Assembly: GCA_934654805.1 (NCBI GenBank)
Contig: CAKUGW010000016.1
Location: 1-37,083 of the forward strand
DNA length: 37,083 nt
Source: an uncultured Kiritimatiellota bacterium
GTDB lineage: Bacteria; Verrucomicrobiota; Kiritimatiellia; RFP12; UBA1067
Direction of reading: 5' to 3'
Of this stretch, positions 13,528-21,550 are shown in pieces. The position numbers and the translations under genes are program-made. The notes beneath the pieces were generated by a model. The model ran no database searches. It saw nothing but the letters and a program-made list of their open reading frames with translations, and was not told where the DNA came from. Each line of letters starts with the position of its first letter. The first letter of the stretch is position 1.

Positions 13528-14907
13528 ATGAAAAAACCTCTCATCGCTTTGTCAATTGTCTGCGCGAGTGCGCTGGCATTGGCGGATTCTGAGCAACGCA
13601 ATCTTGCATGGTTCGTCGGCATTGGCGGCGAGACGGAGACGACGATTGCTGGGCTTGCTGGGCTGAAGACGACGAACGGCTCGTGGACGATTCCCGATGA
13701 GGCTGCTTCGTTTGAGAACTCGTCATTGGTTTTGGATCTGGGGGCTGATGAGGAGGCCAAGTTCGAGGTCGGCGCCACCGATCCGGGCGAAGAGGGCGCG
13801 GCTCAGGCCCTGACCGTCACGGGCATTTTCAATCCGATTGCGCCGGACGACCTGCTGCCGGGCGCGCAGATGGCCGCCGCGCAGGCTCAAGTCGGCTTTG
13901 CCGTCGTCGGCGTGGAGTCCGAGGGCGTGATGACCTACAAGTACTACGCTTGGGTCGGCGGTTCGTCTGCGGCTGCAGCCGAGAATCCGAATCCGATTGA
14001 TGACTGGAACTACCTCGGCGTGGCGGAGAACGTCGAGGAGGCAAAGACGATCACGATCGGTCTTTCCTATTGGACGGATGACGTGACGGCGACGTTTGCG
14101 CTTGGCGCGGATCCGGCGACGGCGACCGTGTTGGGGGGGGCCAATGTCCCGTTGTCGGGCGCGGCGCTGGCGAAGGCGAAAGCGAACAAGAAGATCGCTT
14201 CCGTGTCCTGCACGGGCAGCGGAACCTTGAGCGCGCTCAATGGCGCGTACCAGTATGCCGTGGCGGAGGCGGACGGCAAGAAGTATCCGACGGTGGAAGC
14301 GGCGGTCGCGTCCGGCGCGAGCGAGGTCAAGCTACTGAAGGCGGCGGATGGCACCGTGACGGTCTCGGGCTGCTGCGTCACGATTGACCCGAACGGGAAG
14401 GACAGGCCGACGGTTGCGGTCGATGAAGCGGCCGACAACTCGAAAGAGGCGACGACAGACACTGAAACGGGCCGCGTGACCGTCCAGACGAAGAAGACGA
14501 TCCTGGAGGGCGTCAAGGTCGGAACGGCCGGAAAGGGGCTCATGGCCAATGAAGCCGGCTTCCGCGCGTTCCTGAACAAGCACTGCAAGGCGGCCTACAC
14601 GCAGGCGAACACGGATGCGACGTCCATCAAGACGGCCCTTGACGCGCAGAAGGGGACGTCTGGCCGCACGCTGTGGCAGTCGTATGCGCTGGGCGTCGAG
14701 CCGGAGGCTGCGGTGACGCCGAAGCAGGTCGCGCAGGACAAGGACAAGGACAACATCACGCTGGCCCTGCCGGTCAAGCCGACGGGCGATTTCACGGTCA
14801 CGTGCGCGGTCGGGAACGGCGCGGCGCAGGAGCTGACGGGAGAGGCCCCCACGTTCAAGGTCCCGATGACGACGGGGCACTATCCGGTCAAGGTTTCCTT
14901 CGAGTGA
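13528..14907 (+). CDS. Secreted protein of unknown family, 459 residues
   Basis: N-terminal signal peptide MKKPLIALSIVCASALALA, then an acidic, Ala/Gly/Thr-rich exported protein. No catalytic motif is recognised. Residues about 255-330 (YPTVEAAVASGASEVKLLK followed by short Val/Thr strands) resemble repeat modules of surface proteins that read xYPTLxxAxxxA. Near 380 comes RTLWQSYALGVEPE, a short motif reminiscent of modules in Kiritimatiellae secreted proteins, then a beta-strand-rich end. First of four consecutive secreted-protein genes, with a consensus promoter upstream. It contains a G8 run at 14134-14141 (approximate position). Confidence 0.7.
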   Translation: MKKPLIALSIVCASALALADSEQRNLAWFVGIGGETETTIAGLAGLKTTNGSWTIPDEAASFENSSLVLDLGADEEAKFEVGATDPGEEGAAQALTVTGIFNPIAPDDLLPGAQMAAAQAQVGFAVVGVESEGVMTYKYYAWVGGSSAAAAENPNPIDDWNYLGVAENVEEAKTITIGLSYWTDDVTATFALGADPATATVLGGANVPLSGAALAKAKANKKIASVSCTGSGTLSALNGAYQYAVAEADGKKYPTVEAAVASGASEVKLLKAADGTVTVSGCCVTIDPNGKDRPTVAVDEAADNSKEATTDTETGRVTVQTKKTILEGVKVGTAGKGLMANEAGFRAFLNKHCKAAYTQANTDATSIKTALDAQKGTSGRTLWQSYALGVEPEAAVTPKQVAQDKDKDNITLALPVKPTGDFTVTCAVGNGAAQELTGEAPTFKVPMTTGHYPVKVSFE

Positions 14908-14941
14908 GTTCGGCAATCTAAACTAAACTTAGGAGAAGACA

Positions 14942-15664
14942 ATGAAAAAGACACTGGTTGCAGGTTTGGTCGGACTCCTCGCGGCGGCGTCGTTCGCCGG
15001 CAAGGACAACGTGGTCGTCACGTTCTGCACGCAGGGCCCCGACACGTATGCGGACGGCACGCCGGTCCTGGACGGCGAGACGTACGCGCTTGTCTGGACG
15101 CCGACGGGCTCGGCGTTTCAGGGCATCAGGGCGGACGGCACGGCCGCCGGCGACAGCAAGGTCGCGCTGAAGGCCCCGGTCGCGAAGGGCGGCAAGTGCC
15201 CGTTCGTCAAGTTCGAGATTGACGAGACGTACGCGAAGGCCAACTACGCGGGCGGCACGTGGGGCGTCTATCTCCTCGACACGCGCACGTTCGCGAAGGA
15301 GCTTGGCGCAGACGGCCGGCCGGTCGCGACGGGCGCGGGCGGCGCGGCCGTGAACGGCTATGGCGCGGTCACGACAGCGAAGACGGCGACGGGCTTCATC
15401 TCGGCGTCTGCGGCGGTGTCGGGCATCGCGGCGGATCCGTCCGACCGGCAGGAAGTCAAGATCCGCGACATCAAGCTGGTGGACGGCAAGGTCTTCATCT
15501 ACGTCTCCGGCACGGTGTCGAGCGCGGCCTACGAGGTCTCGGAAGGCACGGCGCCGGACGCGCTGACGGCCACGGCGGCGCAGGGCGGCGACACGGCGAA
15601 CGAGATGATCATCGTCCGCGACCAGGTGCCGGGCGGCGCGTTCTTCAAGGTGAACCGCAAGTAA
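14942..15664 (+). CDS. Secreted protein of unknown family, 240 residues
   Basis: Signal peptide MKKTLVAGLVGLLAAASFA with likely cleavage before GKDNVVVTF. The mature part is beta-rich and contains DGTPVLDGETYALVW, a pattern of exported lineage proteins describing an opening strand pair, and ends DQVPGGAFFKVNRK. No enzyme motif and no C-terminal sorting signal. A strong Shine-Dalgarno (TTAGGAGAA) precedes ATG, 34 nt after the previous stop, so it is probably co-transcribed with the 13528 gene. Confidence 0.7.
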   Translation: MKKTLVAGLVGLLAAASFAGKDNVVVTFCTQGPDTYADGTPVLDGETYALVWTPTGSAFQGIRADGTAAGDSKVALKAPVAKGGKCPFVKFEIDETYAKANYAGGTWGVYLLDTRTFAKELGADGRPVATGAGGAAVNGYGAVTTAKTATGFISASAAVSGIAADPSDRQEVKIRDIKLVDGKVFIYVSGTVSSAAYEVSEGTAPDALTATAAQGGDTANEMIIVRDQVPGGAFFKVNRK

Positions 15665-15689
15665 TCTGAAGCGGAAAGGAACGACGAAA

Positions 15690-16460
15690 ATGAAAAAACT
15701 GCTTTCACTGGCTTTCTGCGCGGCGGCGGCGACGTCCTTCGCGGCGGACGAGATTACGCTCGGCGACGAGATCGGCGTGATCAAGGTTGAACTCAAGGAC
15801 GGCCAGAAGAACACGATCATCGCGGCCTCCTTCACCGATCTCTCTTCGGACGGCAATGTCGCGATTGCCAACCTCGTCAAGACGACCAACCTTGAAGAGG
15901 GCGCGCAGATCATCCGCTACAAGGCGGACGGGACGTATGCGACGTGGAAACTGAACGCGGACAAGGCGTGGGAACAGGCTACGGTCACGATCACGAAGAA
16001 TGAGGACGGCACGGAGACGACGGGAACGGGCGATGATCCGTCCACGACGACACCGACCGTCGGCGAGGGCCTGTGGATCGTTCGCGGCGACAACCCGACT
16101 GGGAATGCGGTGATTGCGCTCTACGGCAAGTATAGCGAAGGTCGCACGTCTTCTTATGTGTCGGAGAAGTGGAACCTTCTTGGCAATGCGGGGACGGAAG
16201 CCTATACGTTCACGACTGGAATGGCAGGGGACAAGGTCGTTGTAGCGCGAGGCGGTGCGCTTCGCCAGTATGAATATGACGAAACGAAGGGATGGTATTA
16301 CCCGACTTACACGACGGAAACTGTGACGATCCTCGGCAATGCGCAGAAAGTCGTGTCAGAAACCAAGAACACGGAGAATCCCAATTTGGCCCCGGGCGAA
16401 GGTTTCTGGTACTATACCAAGCAGCCCAATGGGTCGCTGACGTGGAAGGACGTCCAGTAA
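15690..16460 (+). CDS. Secreted protein of unknown family with two GEGFW-type repeats
   Basis: 256 residues; signal peptide MKKLLSLAFCAAAATSFAA. Two related blocks: VGEGLWIVRGDNPTG with WNLLGNAGTEAYTF, and APGEGFWYYTKQPNGSLTWK at the extreme C-terminus. Such GxGFW/WNLxGN blocks look like a beta-sandwich repeat of envelope proteins. No enzymatic motif. GGAAAGGAAC precedes the start 25 nt after the upstream stop. The 3' half is less GC-rich than the rest of the window, shared with the next gene, which may mean later acquisition. Confidence 0.65.
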   Translation: MKKLLSLAFCAAAATSFAADEITLGDEIGVIKVELKDGQKNTIIAASFTDLSSDGNVAIANLVKTTNLEEGAQIIRYKADGTYATWKLNADKAWEQATVTITKNEDGTETTGTGDDPSTTTPTVGEGLWIVRGDNPTGNAVIALYGKYSEGRTSSYVSEKWNLLGNAGTEAYTFTTGMAGDKVVVARGGALRQYEYDETKGWYYPTYTTETVTILGNAQKVVSETKNTENPNLAPGEGFWYYTKQPNGSLTWKDVQ

Positions 16461-16487
16461 GTCACTCTCTCAATAAGGATGTTGATC

Positions 16488-17027
16488 ATGAAAAAGTTGA
16501 TTGCAATTGTTGTCTGTGCGTTGGCCATTGGTGCGTCTGCCGACGATTCCTATCTCTTGTGGATGGTGGGCAACGATGCTACCTTCACGGATGCGTCGGG
16601 TGCTTCGATTGATAAATCTTCGTACACTTATGCGGCGGTTGGCGTGTGGGATAGTGCCACAAAAACAACGAGCTACTTGAATCTCTATGGCAAGAATGGC
16701 TCGAACTTGGAAACGACGTTTGCGAAAGTCGGTTCGGAATTCTATGCGAGCCTGGCGAACTATACATCCTCCTCGACGGTCTCCTTTTACATTGAGCTCT
16801 TCAATGACAAGGGGGCGTTTGTCGGCCGTACGACAGATGACGCGATGTTGAAGTATGCGGATGCCATGGCGTACGCGACGACGTTTGGCATTGCCCCGCC
16901 TGCAGCGAGTGCTTGGGCGCCGTCTTCATTTACGACGGCAGCGGTGCCGGAGCCGAGTTCGGCGCTTCTGCTGCTCCTCGGCTGCGCGGGCTTGGCGCTG
17001 AAGCGCAAGAGACAGGCCATGGCCTGA
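16488..17027 (+). CDS. PEP-CTERM sorting-domain protein
   Basis: About 179 residues from ATG 16488 (MKKLIAIVVCALAIGASA signal peptide; the ATG at 16479 would leave no room for the AAGGA site). The C-terminus is the classical tripartite signal: VPEPSSA, hydrophobic helix LLLLLGCAGLAL, basic KRKRQ. In known systems such proteins are processed by exosortase and linked to exopolysaccharide export. No exosortase gene is in the window. The central part (LLWMVGNDATFTDASGA, FYIELFNDKGAFVGRT) is beta-rich with no known domain. Last gene of the secreted cluster; its stop lies in a 14-bp tandem duplication. Confidence 0.85.
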   Translation: MKKLIAIVVCALAIGASADDSYLLWMVGNDATFTDASGASIDKSSYTYAAVGVWDSATKTTSYLNLYGKNGSNLETTFAKVGSEFYASLANYTSSSTVSFYIELFNDKGAFVGRTTDDAMLKYADAMAYATTFGIAPPAASAWAPSSFTTAAVPEPSSALLLLLGCAGLALKRKRQAMA

Positions 17028-17049
17028 TTGATGCAATGGCCTGATTGAT
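17019..17049 (+). repeat. 14-bp direct duplication across a stop codon
   Basis: ATGGCCTGATTGAT occurs at 17019-17032 and again at 17036-17049. The first copy contains the stop codon of the PEP-CTERM gene. Confidence 0.7.
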
Positions 17050-17103
17050 ACACGCGAGACATGAGTCATGCGCTGTGCCCCCCGTGTGAGGCACACGCTA
17101 CTT

Positions 17104-17152
17104 CCGACAAGGCGGCATCCAGTTCGCGCACACCCGACAAGGCGGCATCCAG
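17104..17152 (+). repeat. 19-bp direct repeat, two copies with 30-bp period
   Basis: CCGACAAGGCGGCATCCAG is present at 17104-17122 and 17134-17152, separated by 11 bp. Two copies only, no array. Confidence 0.75.
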
Positions 17153-17178
17153 CCGTCTTGTCTGTCTTATTCGTCCTG

Positions 17179-17211
17179 ATTACAAAATTAGGTCTGACCT
17201 AATTTTGTAAT
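17179..17211. repeat. Perfect AT-rich palindrome, 15-bp arms
   Basis: Arms ATTACAAAATTAGGT and ACCTAATTTTGTAAT flank CTG. It is strikingly AT-rich in this GC-rich genome. It could be a bidirectional terminator, a REP/MITE-like element or a protein-binding site. Confidence 0.8.
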
Positions 17212-17394
17212 TTGGTGCCCCTGCCACCCTTATCCGAAGCTTGCGGGAACACGCGACCGAGTGCCTCTTGGTGGTGCGCGTGTTCGGCGGAGGCGATTTC
17301 TTCGCCGGCAGAGGCGAGAGGTTTAGGGTGCGGAACGGGTCGCGGCACGCGGATTCGTCGGCCCCGTTCCATCCTCTCTGTCACAATAGGGACG

Positions 17395-17415
17395 GATTTT
17401 GCTATACTATCCGCA
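17395..17415 (+). promoter_or_regulatory. Leaderless-type promoter of murJ
   Basis: ATTTTGC-TATACT (hexamer 17403-17408), then ATCCGCA and ATG 17416, 7 nt from the hexamer. This fixes the murJ start and excludes an upstream in-frame extension through the repeat region. Confidence 0.7.
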
Positions 17416-18825
17416 ATGGAGAGAAAAACAGGCGAGAGCGGGCTTTCGGCGCGCACCGGGCGCGGACGTTTCCGGCTGGGGCAGACGCTTCGGCACGTGT
17501 TCACGGTGGGCGGGCTGACGGCGTTCAGCCGCGTCCTCGGCCTCGTGCGCGAAATGCTGCAGTCGCGTCTCGTCGGCGCGGGCGTCGAGCAGAGCGCGTT
17601 CACGCTCGCGTTCGCGCTGCCGAACATGGCGCGCAAGCTCTTCGGCGAGGGCGCGCTCACGGCGGCGTTCGTGCCGGTCTTCAAGGGCGAGGTTGCGGCG
17701 GGCGAGGTCGAGTCGGCGCGGCGGCTCGCGCGCGCCGTGATGACGCTCGTCCTCCTGATTCTCGGCGCGGTCGTCGTCCTCGCGGTCCTGGGCCTGACGG
17801 TCGCCCTCGGCCTCTCGGCGGCGGACGTCGTGACCCTCTCGCCGCGCGCCGTCCTCACGCTGAGGCTCGTCCGGATCCTCGCCCCCTACATGATCTTCAT
17901 CTGCGGCGCGGCGTTCGGCATGGGCGTCCTCAACGCGCTCGGCCGCTTCGTCGAGGGCGCGTTCATGCCGGCGTTCCTGAACGTCGTCTGGATCGCCGCG
18001 CTGGGGGGGCTTTGCTTCTTTCCGGGCCTCTCGCTCGCCGCGCGCGTCACGGTCGTCTGCTGGGCGATCCTCGCGGGCGGCGCGGCGCAGATGGCGTTCC
18101 TCTTCCGCTGCATGCGACAGCGGGGCTATGGCTTCCGCCTCGCGCCGCTGTCGGCGTTCCGCGACGCGAAGTTCAGGCTCGTCTGGAAGAACACGCTCAT
18201 CGGCGCCGCCGGCGCGGGGGCGATTCAGGTCAACTACCTGCTTGACCAGGTCCTGGGCCAGCTGGCCGCGCCGTGGGCGGCCGGCGTCATCGGCTACGCC
18301 GAGCGCCTGATGGACCTGCCGCTGGGCGTGGTCGGCGTCGCGTTCGGCACGGTGCTGCTGCCGACGTTCGCGGGGCACTTCGCGAAGGGCGACGAGGTCG
18401 GCGCGCGGCGGGCGCTGAAGCGGGCGGTGATCCAGATGACGGCGGTCATGCTGCCCGCGTCCGTCGTCACGTTCCTTTGCGCGCCGCTCATCGTGCGGCT
18501 CGTCTACGAGGGGCACGCCTTCGACGCGACGGCGACCGTGCGCGTCGCGCGCGCGCTGTCCGTCTACGGGCTCGGGCTCTGCTTCTTCTCGATCCAGAAG
18601 TGCCTCATCCCGTTCTTCCAGGCGCAGAAGGACATGAAGACGCCGCTTCGGGTGACGGTGCGGACGGTCTGCCTCAACGCCGCGCTGAACGTCCTCGCGA
18701 TCGCGCTACTGCCGCCGGACTGGCGGCACGTGGGGCTCGCGGCCTCGACCTCGTTCTGCGCGCTCGTCGGGTGCGTCCTGCTCGTCCGCGCCCTGCCGCA
18801 CCCGCGTGTGCGCGGCGGTTTGTGA
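17416..18825 (+). CDS. murJ: Lipid II flippase MurJ
   Basis: Moves lipid II across the inner membrane for peptidoglycan synthesis. 469 residues, a MOP-superfamily polytopic membrane protein with about 13-14 hydrophobic helices. Typical MurJ signatures: TAFSRVLGLVREMLQSRLVG, FTLAFALPNMARKLFGEGAL and AAFVPVF in the N-terminal lobe, QVNYLLDQVLG in the central cavity helix, GYAERLMDLPLGVVGVAFGT, and FFSIQKCLIPFFQAQKDMKTP toward the C-terminus. The N-terminal 20 residues are basic and probably cytoplasmic. Followed 16 nt later by a second MOP-type transporter, the MATE protein. Confidence 0.93.
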   Translation: MERKTGESGLSARTGRGRFRLGQTLRHVFTVGGLTAFSRVLGLVREMLQSRLVGAGVEQSAFTLAFALPNMARKLFGEGALTAAFVPVFKGEVAAGEVESARRLARAVMTLVLLILGAVVVLAVLGLTVALGLSAADVVTLSPRAVLTLRLVRILAPYMIFICGAAFGMGVLNALGRFVEGAFMPAFLNVVWIAALGGLCFFPGLSLAARVTVVCWAILAGGAAQMAFLFRCMRQRGYGFRLAPLSAFRDAKFRLVWKNTLIGAAGAGAIQVNYLLDQVLGQLAAPWAAGVIGYAERLMDLPLGVVGVAFGTVLLPTFAGHFAKGDEVGARRALKRAVIQMTAVMLPASVVTFLCAPLIVRLVYEGHAFDATATVRVARALSVYGLGLCFFSIQKCLIPFFQAQKDMKTPLRVTVRTVCLNAALNVLAIALLPPDWRHVGLAASTSFCALVGCVLLVRALPHPRVRGGL

Positions 18826-18841
18826 TCCGTACGTCTTGCCT

Positions 18842-20197
18842 ATGGCCCTGAAACCCTATCTTGAGATCCTGAAGCTCGTCTGGCCGCTCGCCCTCGGCAT
18901 GGTCAACACGGCGCTCATGCAGTCCGTCGACCGCGCCTTCCTCGCGCGCCATTCGGTCGAGTCGCTGGAGGCCGTCCTGCCCGCGACGACGCTCGCCTGG
19001 GTCTTCCTGTCGTTCTTCCAGTCCGTCGTCGGCTACTCCGGCGTCTTCGTCGCGCAGTACCACGGCGCGCGGGACGCGGAAGGCTGTCGCCAGAGCTTCG
19101 CGGCGGCGATTCTCGTGGCTGTCCTCTCCCTTGTGCCGATGCTGCCCGTGACGGGCCTTGGCGACTGGATCCTGAACCGGACGGCGGCGACGCCGTCGAT
19201 GGCTGCGCTGGAGCGGACGTATTTCGACATCCTGATGCTCGGTTCTGTCTTCGTCTACGTGCAGATGGCGGCGATCTCCTATCTGACGGGCCTGGGGCGT
19301 ACGCGGCTCGTCTTCTGGGTCAACCTCGTCGGCAACGCGCTCAACGTCGCGCTCGATCCGCTCCTGATCTTCGGCTGCGACGTCGCGCTTTTCGGGCGGC
19401 GGTTCGCGCTCGCGCCGCAGGGCATCGCCGGCGCGGCCTGGGCGACGGTCGCCGCGCTTGCCGTGCAGTGCCTTGTCCTGGCGGCCGTCCTGCGCCGCAC
19501 GGGCGTGTGGCGACGTCTGCGGCTGCCGGGCGTCCGCGCGCTGGCCGTCCGGCTGCTGCGCTTCGGCATTCCGGCGGGCGGCTACGAGGTGCTGAACATG
19601 CTGTCGTTCACGATCTTCGTCTTCGTGACGGGCGAGGTCGGCGGCGAGGCGTTCGCCGCGTCGAACGCCTGCTTCACGGTGAACTACCTCATCTTCGCGC
19701 CGCTGACGGGGTTCGCGGTCGGCGCGCAGACGCTCGTCGGGCAGGCGCGCGGGCGCGGCGACGACGCGGCGGCCGCCGTGGCGCTGCGGCGCACGATGGC
19801 GCTGGGGCTTGGCTTCGCGTTCGTCGCGTGTCTGGTCGTTCTCGCGTTCAGGGGTCCCATCCTCTCGCTCTACGCCTCGCCCGACCTGGCGGATCCGGCG
19901 GCCTTCCGTTCGCTCGGCACGACGCTGCTCTGCCTCATGTCGGCCTGGATGCTCTTCGACGCGGCGGACATCATCCTCTCGGGGGCGCTCAAGGGCGCGG
20001 GCGACACGCGGTTCGTAATGGGGTGGATGCTCCTGAACGCCTTCGCCCTCTGGCTGCCGCTTGTCTTTCTCGTGCGTCGCTTCCACAACACGATGCCGGC
20101 CCTGTGGGGCACGATGATCGTCTACGTCGTCGTCATCAGCGTCGGTTCGCTTGTCCGCTGGCGTCTTGGCAGATGGCGCAAGATCCGGCTGGTGTAG
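18842..20197 (+). CDS. MATE-family efflux transporter
   Basis: 451 residues from ATG 18842 (MALKPYLEILKLVWPLALG); an ATG at 18806 inside murJ would add 12 atypical residues. Twelve hydrophobic helices in two similar halves. Typical MATE features: LALGMVNTALMQSVDRAFLA in helix 1, SGVFVAQYHGARDAEGC after helix 2, NLVGNALNVALDPLLIFG, and in the second half GFAVGAQTLVGQARGRGD and LSGALKGAGDTRF. Members export drugs or metabolites using a Na+ or H+ gradient; substrate unknown. Its last 62 bases overlap the end of the minus-strand regulator gene. Confidence 0.9.
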   Translation: MALKPYLEILKLVWPLALGMVNTALMQSVDRAFLARHSVESLEAVLPATTLAWVFLSFFQSVVGYSGVFVAQYHGARDAEGCRQSFAAAILVAVLSLVPMLPVTGLGDWILNRTAATPSMAALERTYFDILMLGSVFVYVQMAAISYLTGLGRTRLVFWVNLVGNALNVALDPLLIFGCDVALFGRRFALAPQGIAGAAWATVAALAVQCLVLAAVLRRTGVWRRLRLPGVRALAVRLLRFGIPAGGYEVLNMLSFTIFVFVTGEVGGEAFAASNACFTVNYLIFAPLTGFAVGAQTLVGQARGRGDDAAAAVALRRTMALGLGFAFVACLVVLAFRGPILSLYASPDLADPAAFRSLGTTLLCLMSAWMLFDAADIILSGALKGAGDTRFVMGWMLLNAFALWLPLVFLVRRFHNTMPALWGTMIVYVVVISVGSLVRWRLGRWRKIRLV

Positions 20198-21446
20198 GCG
20201 GCGTCCCTGCCGCGCATCCCAGATGGGATTGCGTGCGCGCGTCGATCGGCTCCGGCGTGCAGCAGACGGAGCCCGCCCCGGCAGGAGGCGCCTGGTCCGT
20301 CTCGGCGTCCTGCAGCGGTTGCCGTCTGCGCCATTCGCGCATCGAGAGCCCCGTGCGCGACTTGAAGAGGCGCTTGAGGAACGAGGACGCGGAATAGCCG
20401 CACAGGTCGGCGATGCTTTCGATCCGCTGACGCGGATTCTGGAGAAGCCGCACCGCCTCGTCGAACCGCCGGTCCTGGATCTCGGCGAGGATCGAGTGTC
20501 CGACGAACGCCTTGAAGCGCAAGGTCGCGAACCGCCGGGAGTAGCCCATGGCGGCGGCCACGTCGTCGATCGAGATGCCGCGCCGGCAGGCGTTGCGGCG
20601 AATGTACTCGAGGGCGCGGAAGACCTGCGGATCGCGCTTCGACAGGATGAGGGTCGAGCCGCGCCGGACGAGGCGCAGCGCGCCGTAGGCGTGGACTGGG
20701 GCCGGGTCGAGCGGGGCCTGTCCCCGCCGGCGGCGGTCGATCTCGTCCGCAAGCAGCCGCGCGAGCTCGTAGCCGGCGCCCTCGAAGTCCGGCTCGGCGC
20801 TCGTGAGCCCCGGCGTGACGGACTCGGCGTACATCTCGTCGTTGTCGATGCCGGCGATGGCGACGTCATACGGGACTTCGAGGCCGAGCGCGGCGGCGGC
20901 GGGGTAGAGCTCGATGGCGCAGCGGTCGTTCGCCGCGAGGATGCCGCACGGCTTCGGCAGCGCGGCGAGCGCGGCCGCGAGGCTCTTCCGGAGGAGGACG
21001 GTCATCGGCCGGCCGGCGGCGGCGCAGAGGCGGCGGAACTCGTCCTCGCGCTCGCGGTCCCAGAAGTAGCCGCGCTCCAGGCCGAAAAAGGCGTAGGACG
21101 CCAGGTTGAGGCGGAGGAGCTCGCCGCCCGCAAGGCGCGCCTCGGCAGCGGAGTCGTGCACGAGGCGCGGATGGCGGCAGGGCGCGCGCGTCTCGCGCTG
21201 GTCGAGGTAGACGACCGGGAGGTCGCCGAAGATCCGGTCTGGCGCGCCGCCCTGCGCGAGCGCGCGATCGACGAGGCAGCCGACCGGCTTCCAGTGCGCG
21301 AGGGCGCGGCGGATGTCGCCGGGCGTCGCGTAGTTGTCCACGACCTGCACGAACCAGTTGTGCTCCTGGGCGAAGCGGTAGGCGCCGCTCAGCTTGAGCC
21401 GCCAGCTCTTGGCGAAGGTCGACTGAAAGAAGAGAACGATGTCCAT
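20136..21446 (-). CDS. XylR-like transcription regulator (LacI-type sensor plus AraC HTH)
   Basis: 436 residues from ATG 21446 (MDIVLFFQSTFAKSWRLKLS). Residues 1-265 are a periplasmic-binding-like sensor of the XylR/LacI type (GILAANDRCAIELYPAA, VAIAGIDNDEMYAESV, GLTSAEPDFEGAGYELARLL). Residues about 285-380 form a double-HTH AraC domain (GISIDDVAAAMGYSRRF; SIADLCGYSASSFLKRLFK; GLSMREWRR). It is divergent from the GH2 beta-galactosidase and probably controls it. Beyond the HTH there is an extra Cys/Pro-rich tail of about 55 residues that overlaps the MATE gene, which looks like stop-codon loss and read-through. Confidence 0.87.
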   Translation of the reverse strand: MDIVLFFQSTFAKSWRLKLSGAYRFAQEHNWFVQVVDNYATPGDIRRALAHWKPVGCLVDRALAQGGAPDRIFGDLPVVYLDQRETRAPCRHPRLVHDSAAEARLAGGELLRLNLASYAFFGLERGYFWDREREDEFRRLCAAAGRPMTVLLRKSLAAALAALPKPCGILAANDRCAIELYPAAAALGLEVPYDVAIAGIDNDEMYAESVTPGLTSAEPDFEGAGYELARLLADEIDRRRRGQAPLDPAPVHAYGALRLVRRGSTLILSKRDPQVFRALEYIRRNACRRGISIDDVAAAMGYSRRFATLRFKAFVGHSILAEIQDRRFDEAVRLLQNPRQRIESIADLCGYSASSFLKRLFKSRTGLSMREWRRRQPLQDAETDQAPPAGAGSVCCTPEPIDARTQSHLGCAAGTPPTPAGSCAICQDASGQANRR

Positions 21447-21483
21447 GGGCGGTATTGTATCAAAAATGCGCACCGGCCAACAA
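21447..21483 (-). promoter_or_regulatory. Leaderless-type promoter of the XylR-like gene
   Basis: Minus strand: TTGTTG (21483-21478), 18-bp spacer, TTTTTGA then TACAAT (21459-21454), and ATG 7 nt later at 21446. Confidence 0.65.
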
Positions 21484-21488
21484 CAAAG

Positions 21489-21511
21489 GCCGCCGAAGCG
21501 TTCGGTGCGGC
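21489..21511. promoter_or_regulatory. Candidate operator between the XylR-like gene and the GH2 gene
   Basis: GCCGCCGAA-GCG-TTCGGTGCGGC is a near-palindrome centred about 50 bp upstream of the GH2 start and just upstream of the TTGCAA -35, a position suitable for an AraC-type activator. Confidence 0.35.
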
Positions 21512-21514
21512 GGG

Positions 21515-21550
21515 TTGCAAACGACTCTCATTTTGTGTATACTTCACGGC
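21515..21550 (+). promoter_or_regulatory. Leaderless-type promoter of the GH2 gene
   Basis: TTGCAA (21515-21520), 17-bp spacer, TTTTGTG then TATACT (21538-21543), and ATG 21551 exactly 7 nt after the hexamer. Confidence 0.7.

Larger units (their letters stand above)
17050..17395 (+). other. Gene-free repeat mosaic between the secreted cluster and murJ
   Basis: No convincing gene. It holds a GC-rich stretch, the 19-bp direct repeats at 17104 and 17134, the AT-rich palindrome at 17179-17211, and imperfect stem-loops at about 17238-17280 (GAACACGCG / CGCGTGTTC) and 17290-17315. It looks like an accumulation site of dispersed repeats. A small structured RNA in 17235-17320 cannot be excluded. Confidence 0.5.

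Noticed and set aside
14134..14141. G8 run in the first secreted-protein gene as a second phase-variable tract
   Set aside because: The frame is intact on both sides and eight G is short; not enough to claim switching.
17104..17152. Two 19-bp repeats with an 11-bp spacer, as a possible CRISPR
   Set aside because: Only two copies, spacer far too short, no cas genes; treated as a direct repeat.
17212..17415. 68-residue N-terminal extension of MurJ
   Set aside because: It is encoded by the repeat region, crosses the promoter, and the proper start lies 7 nt after TATACT; residues there are not MurJ-like.
18674..20869. Minus-strand open frame (731 codons) across murJ, MATE and the regulator
   Set aside because: Composition typical of GC-rich antisense frames; three recognised genes occupy the same DNA.
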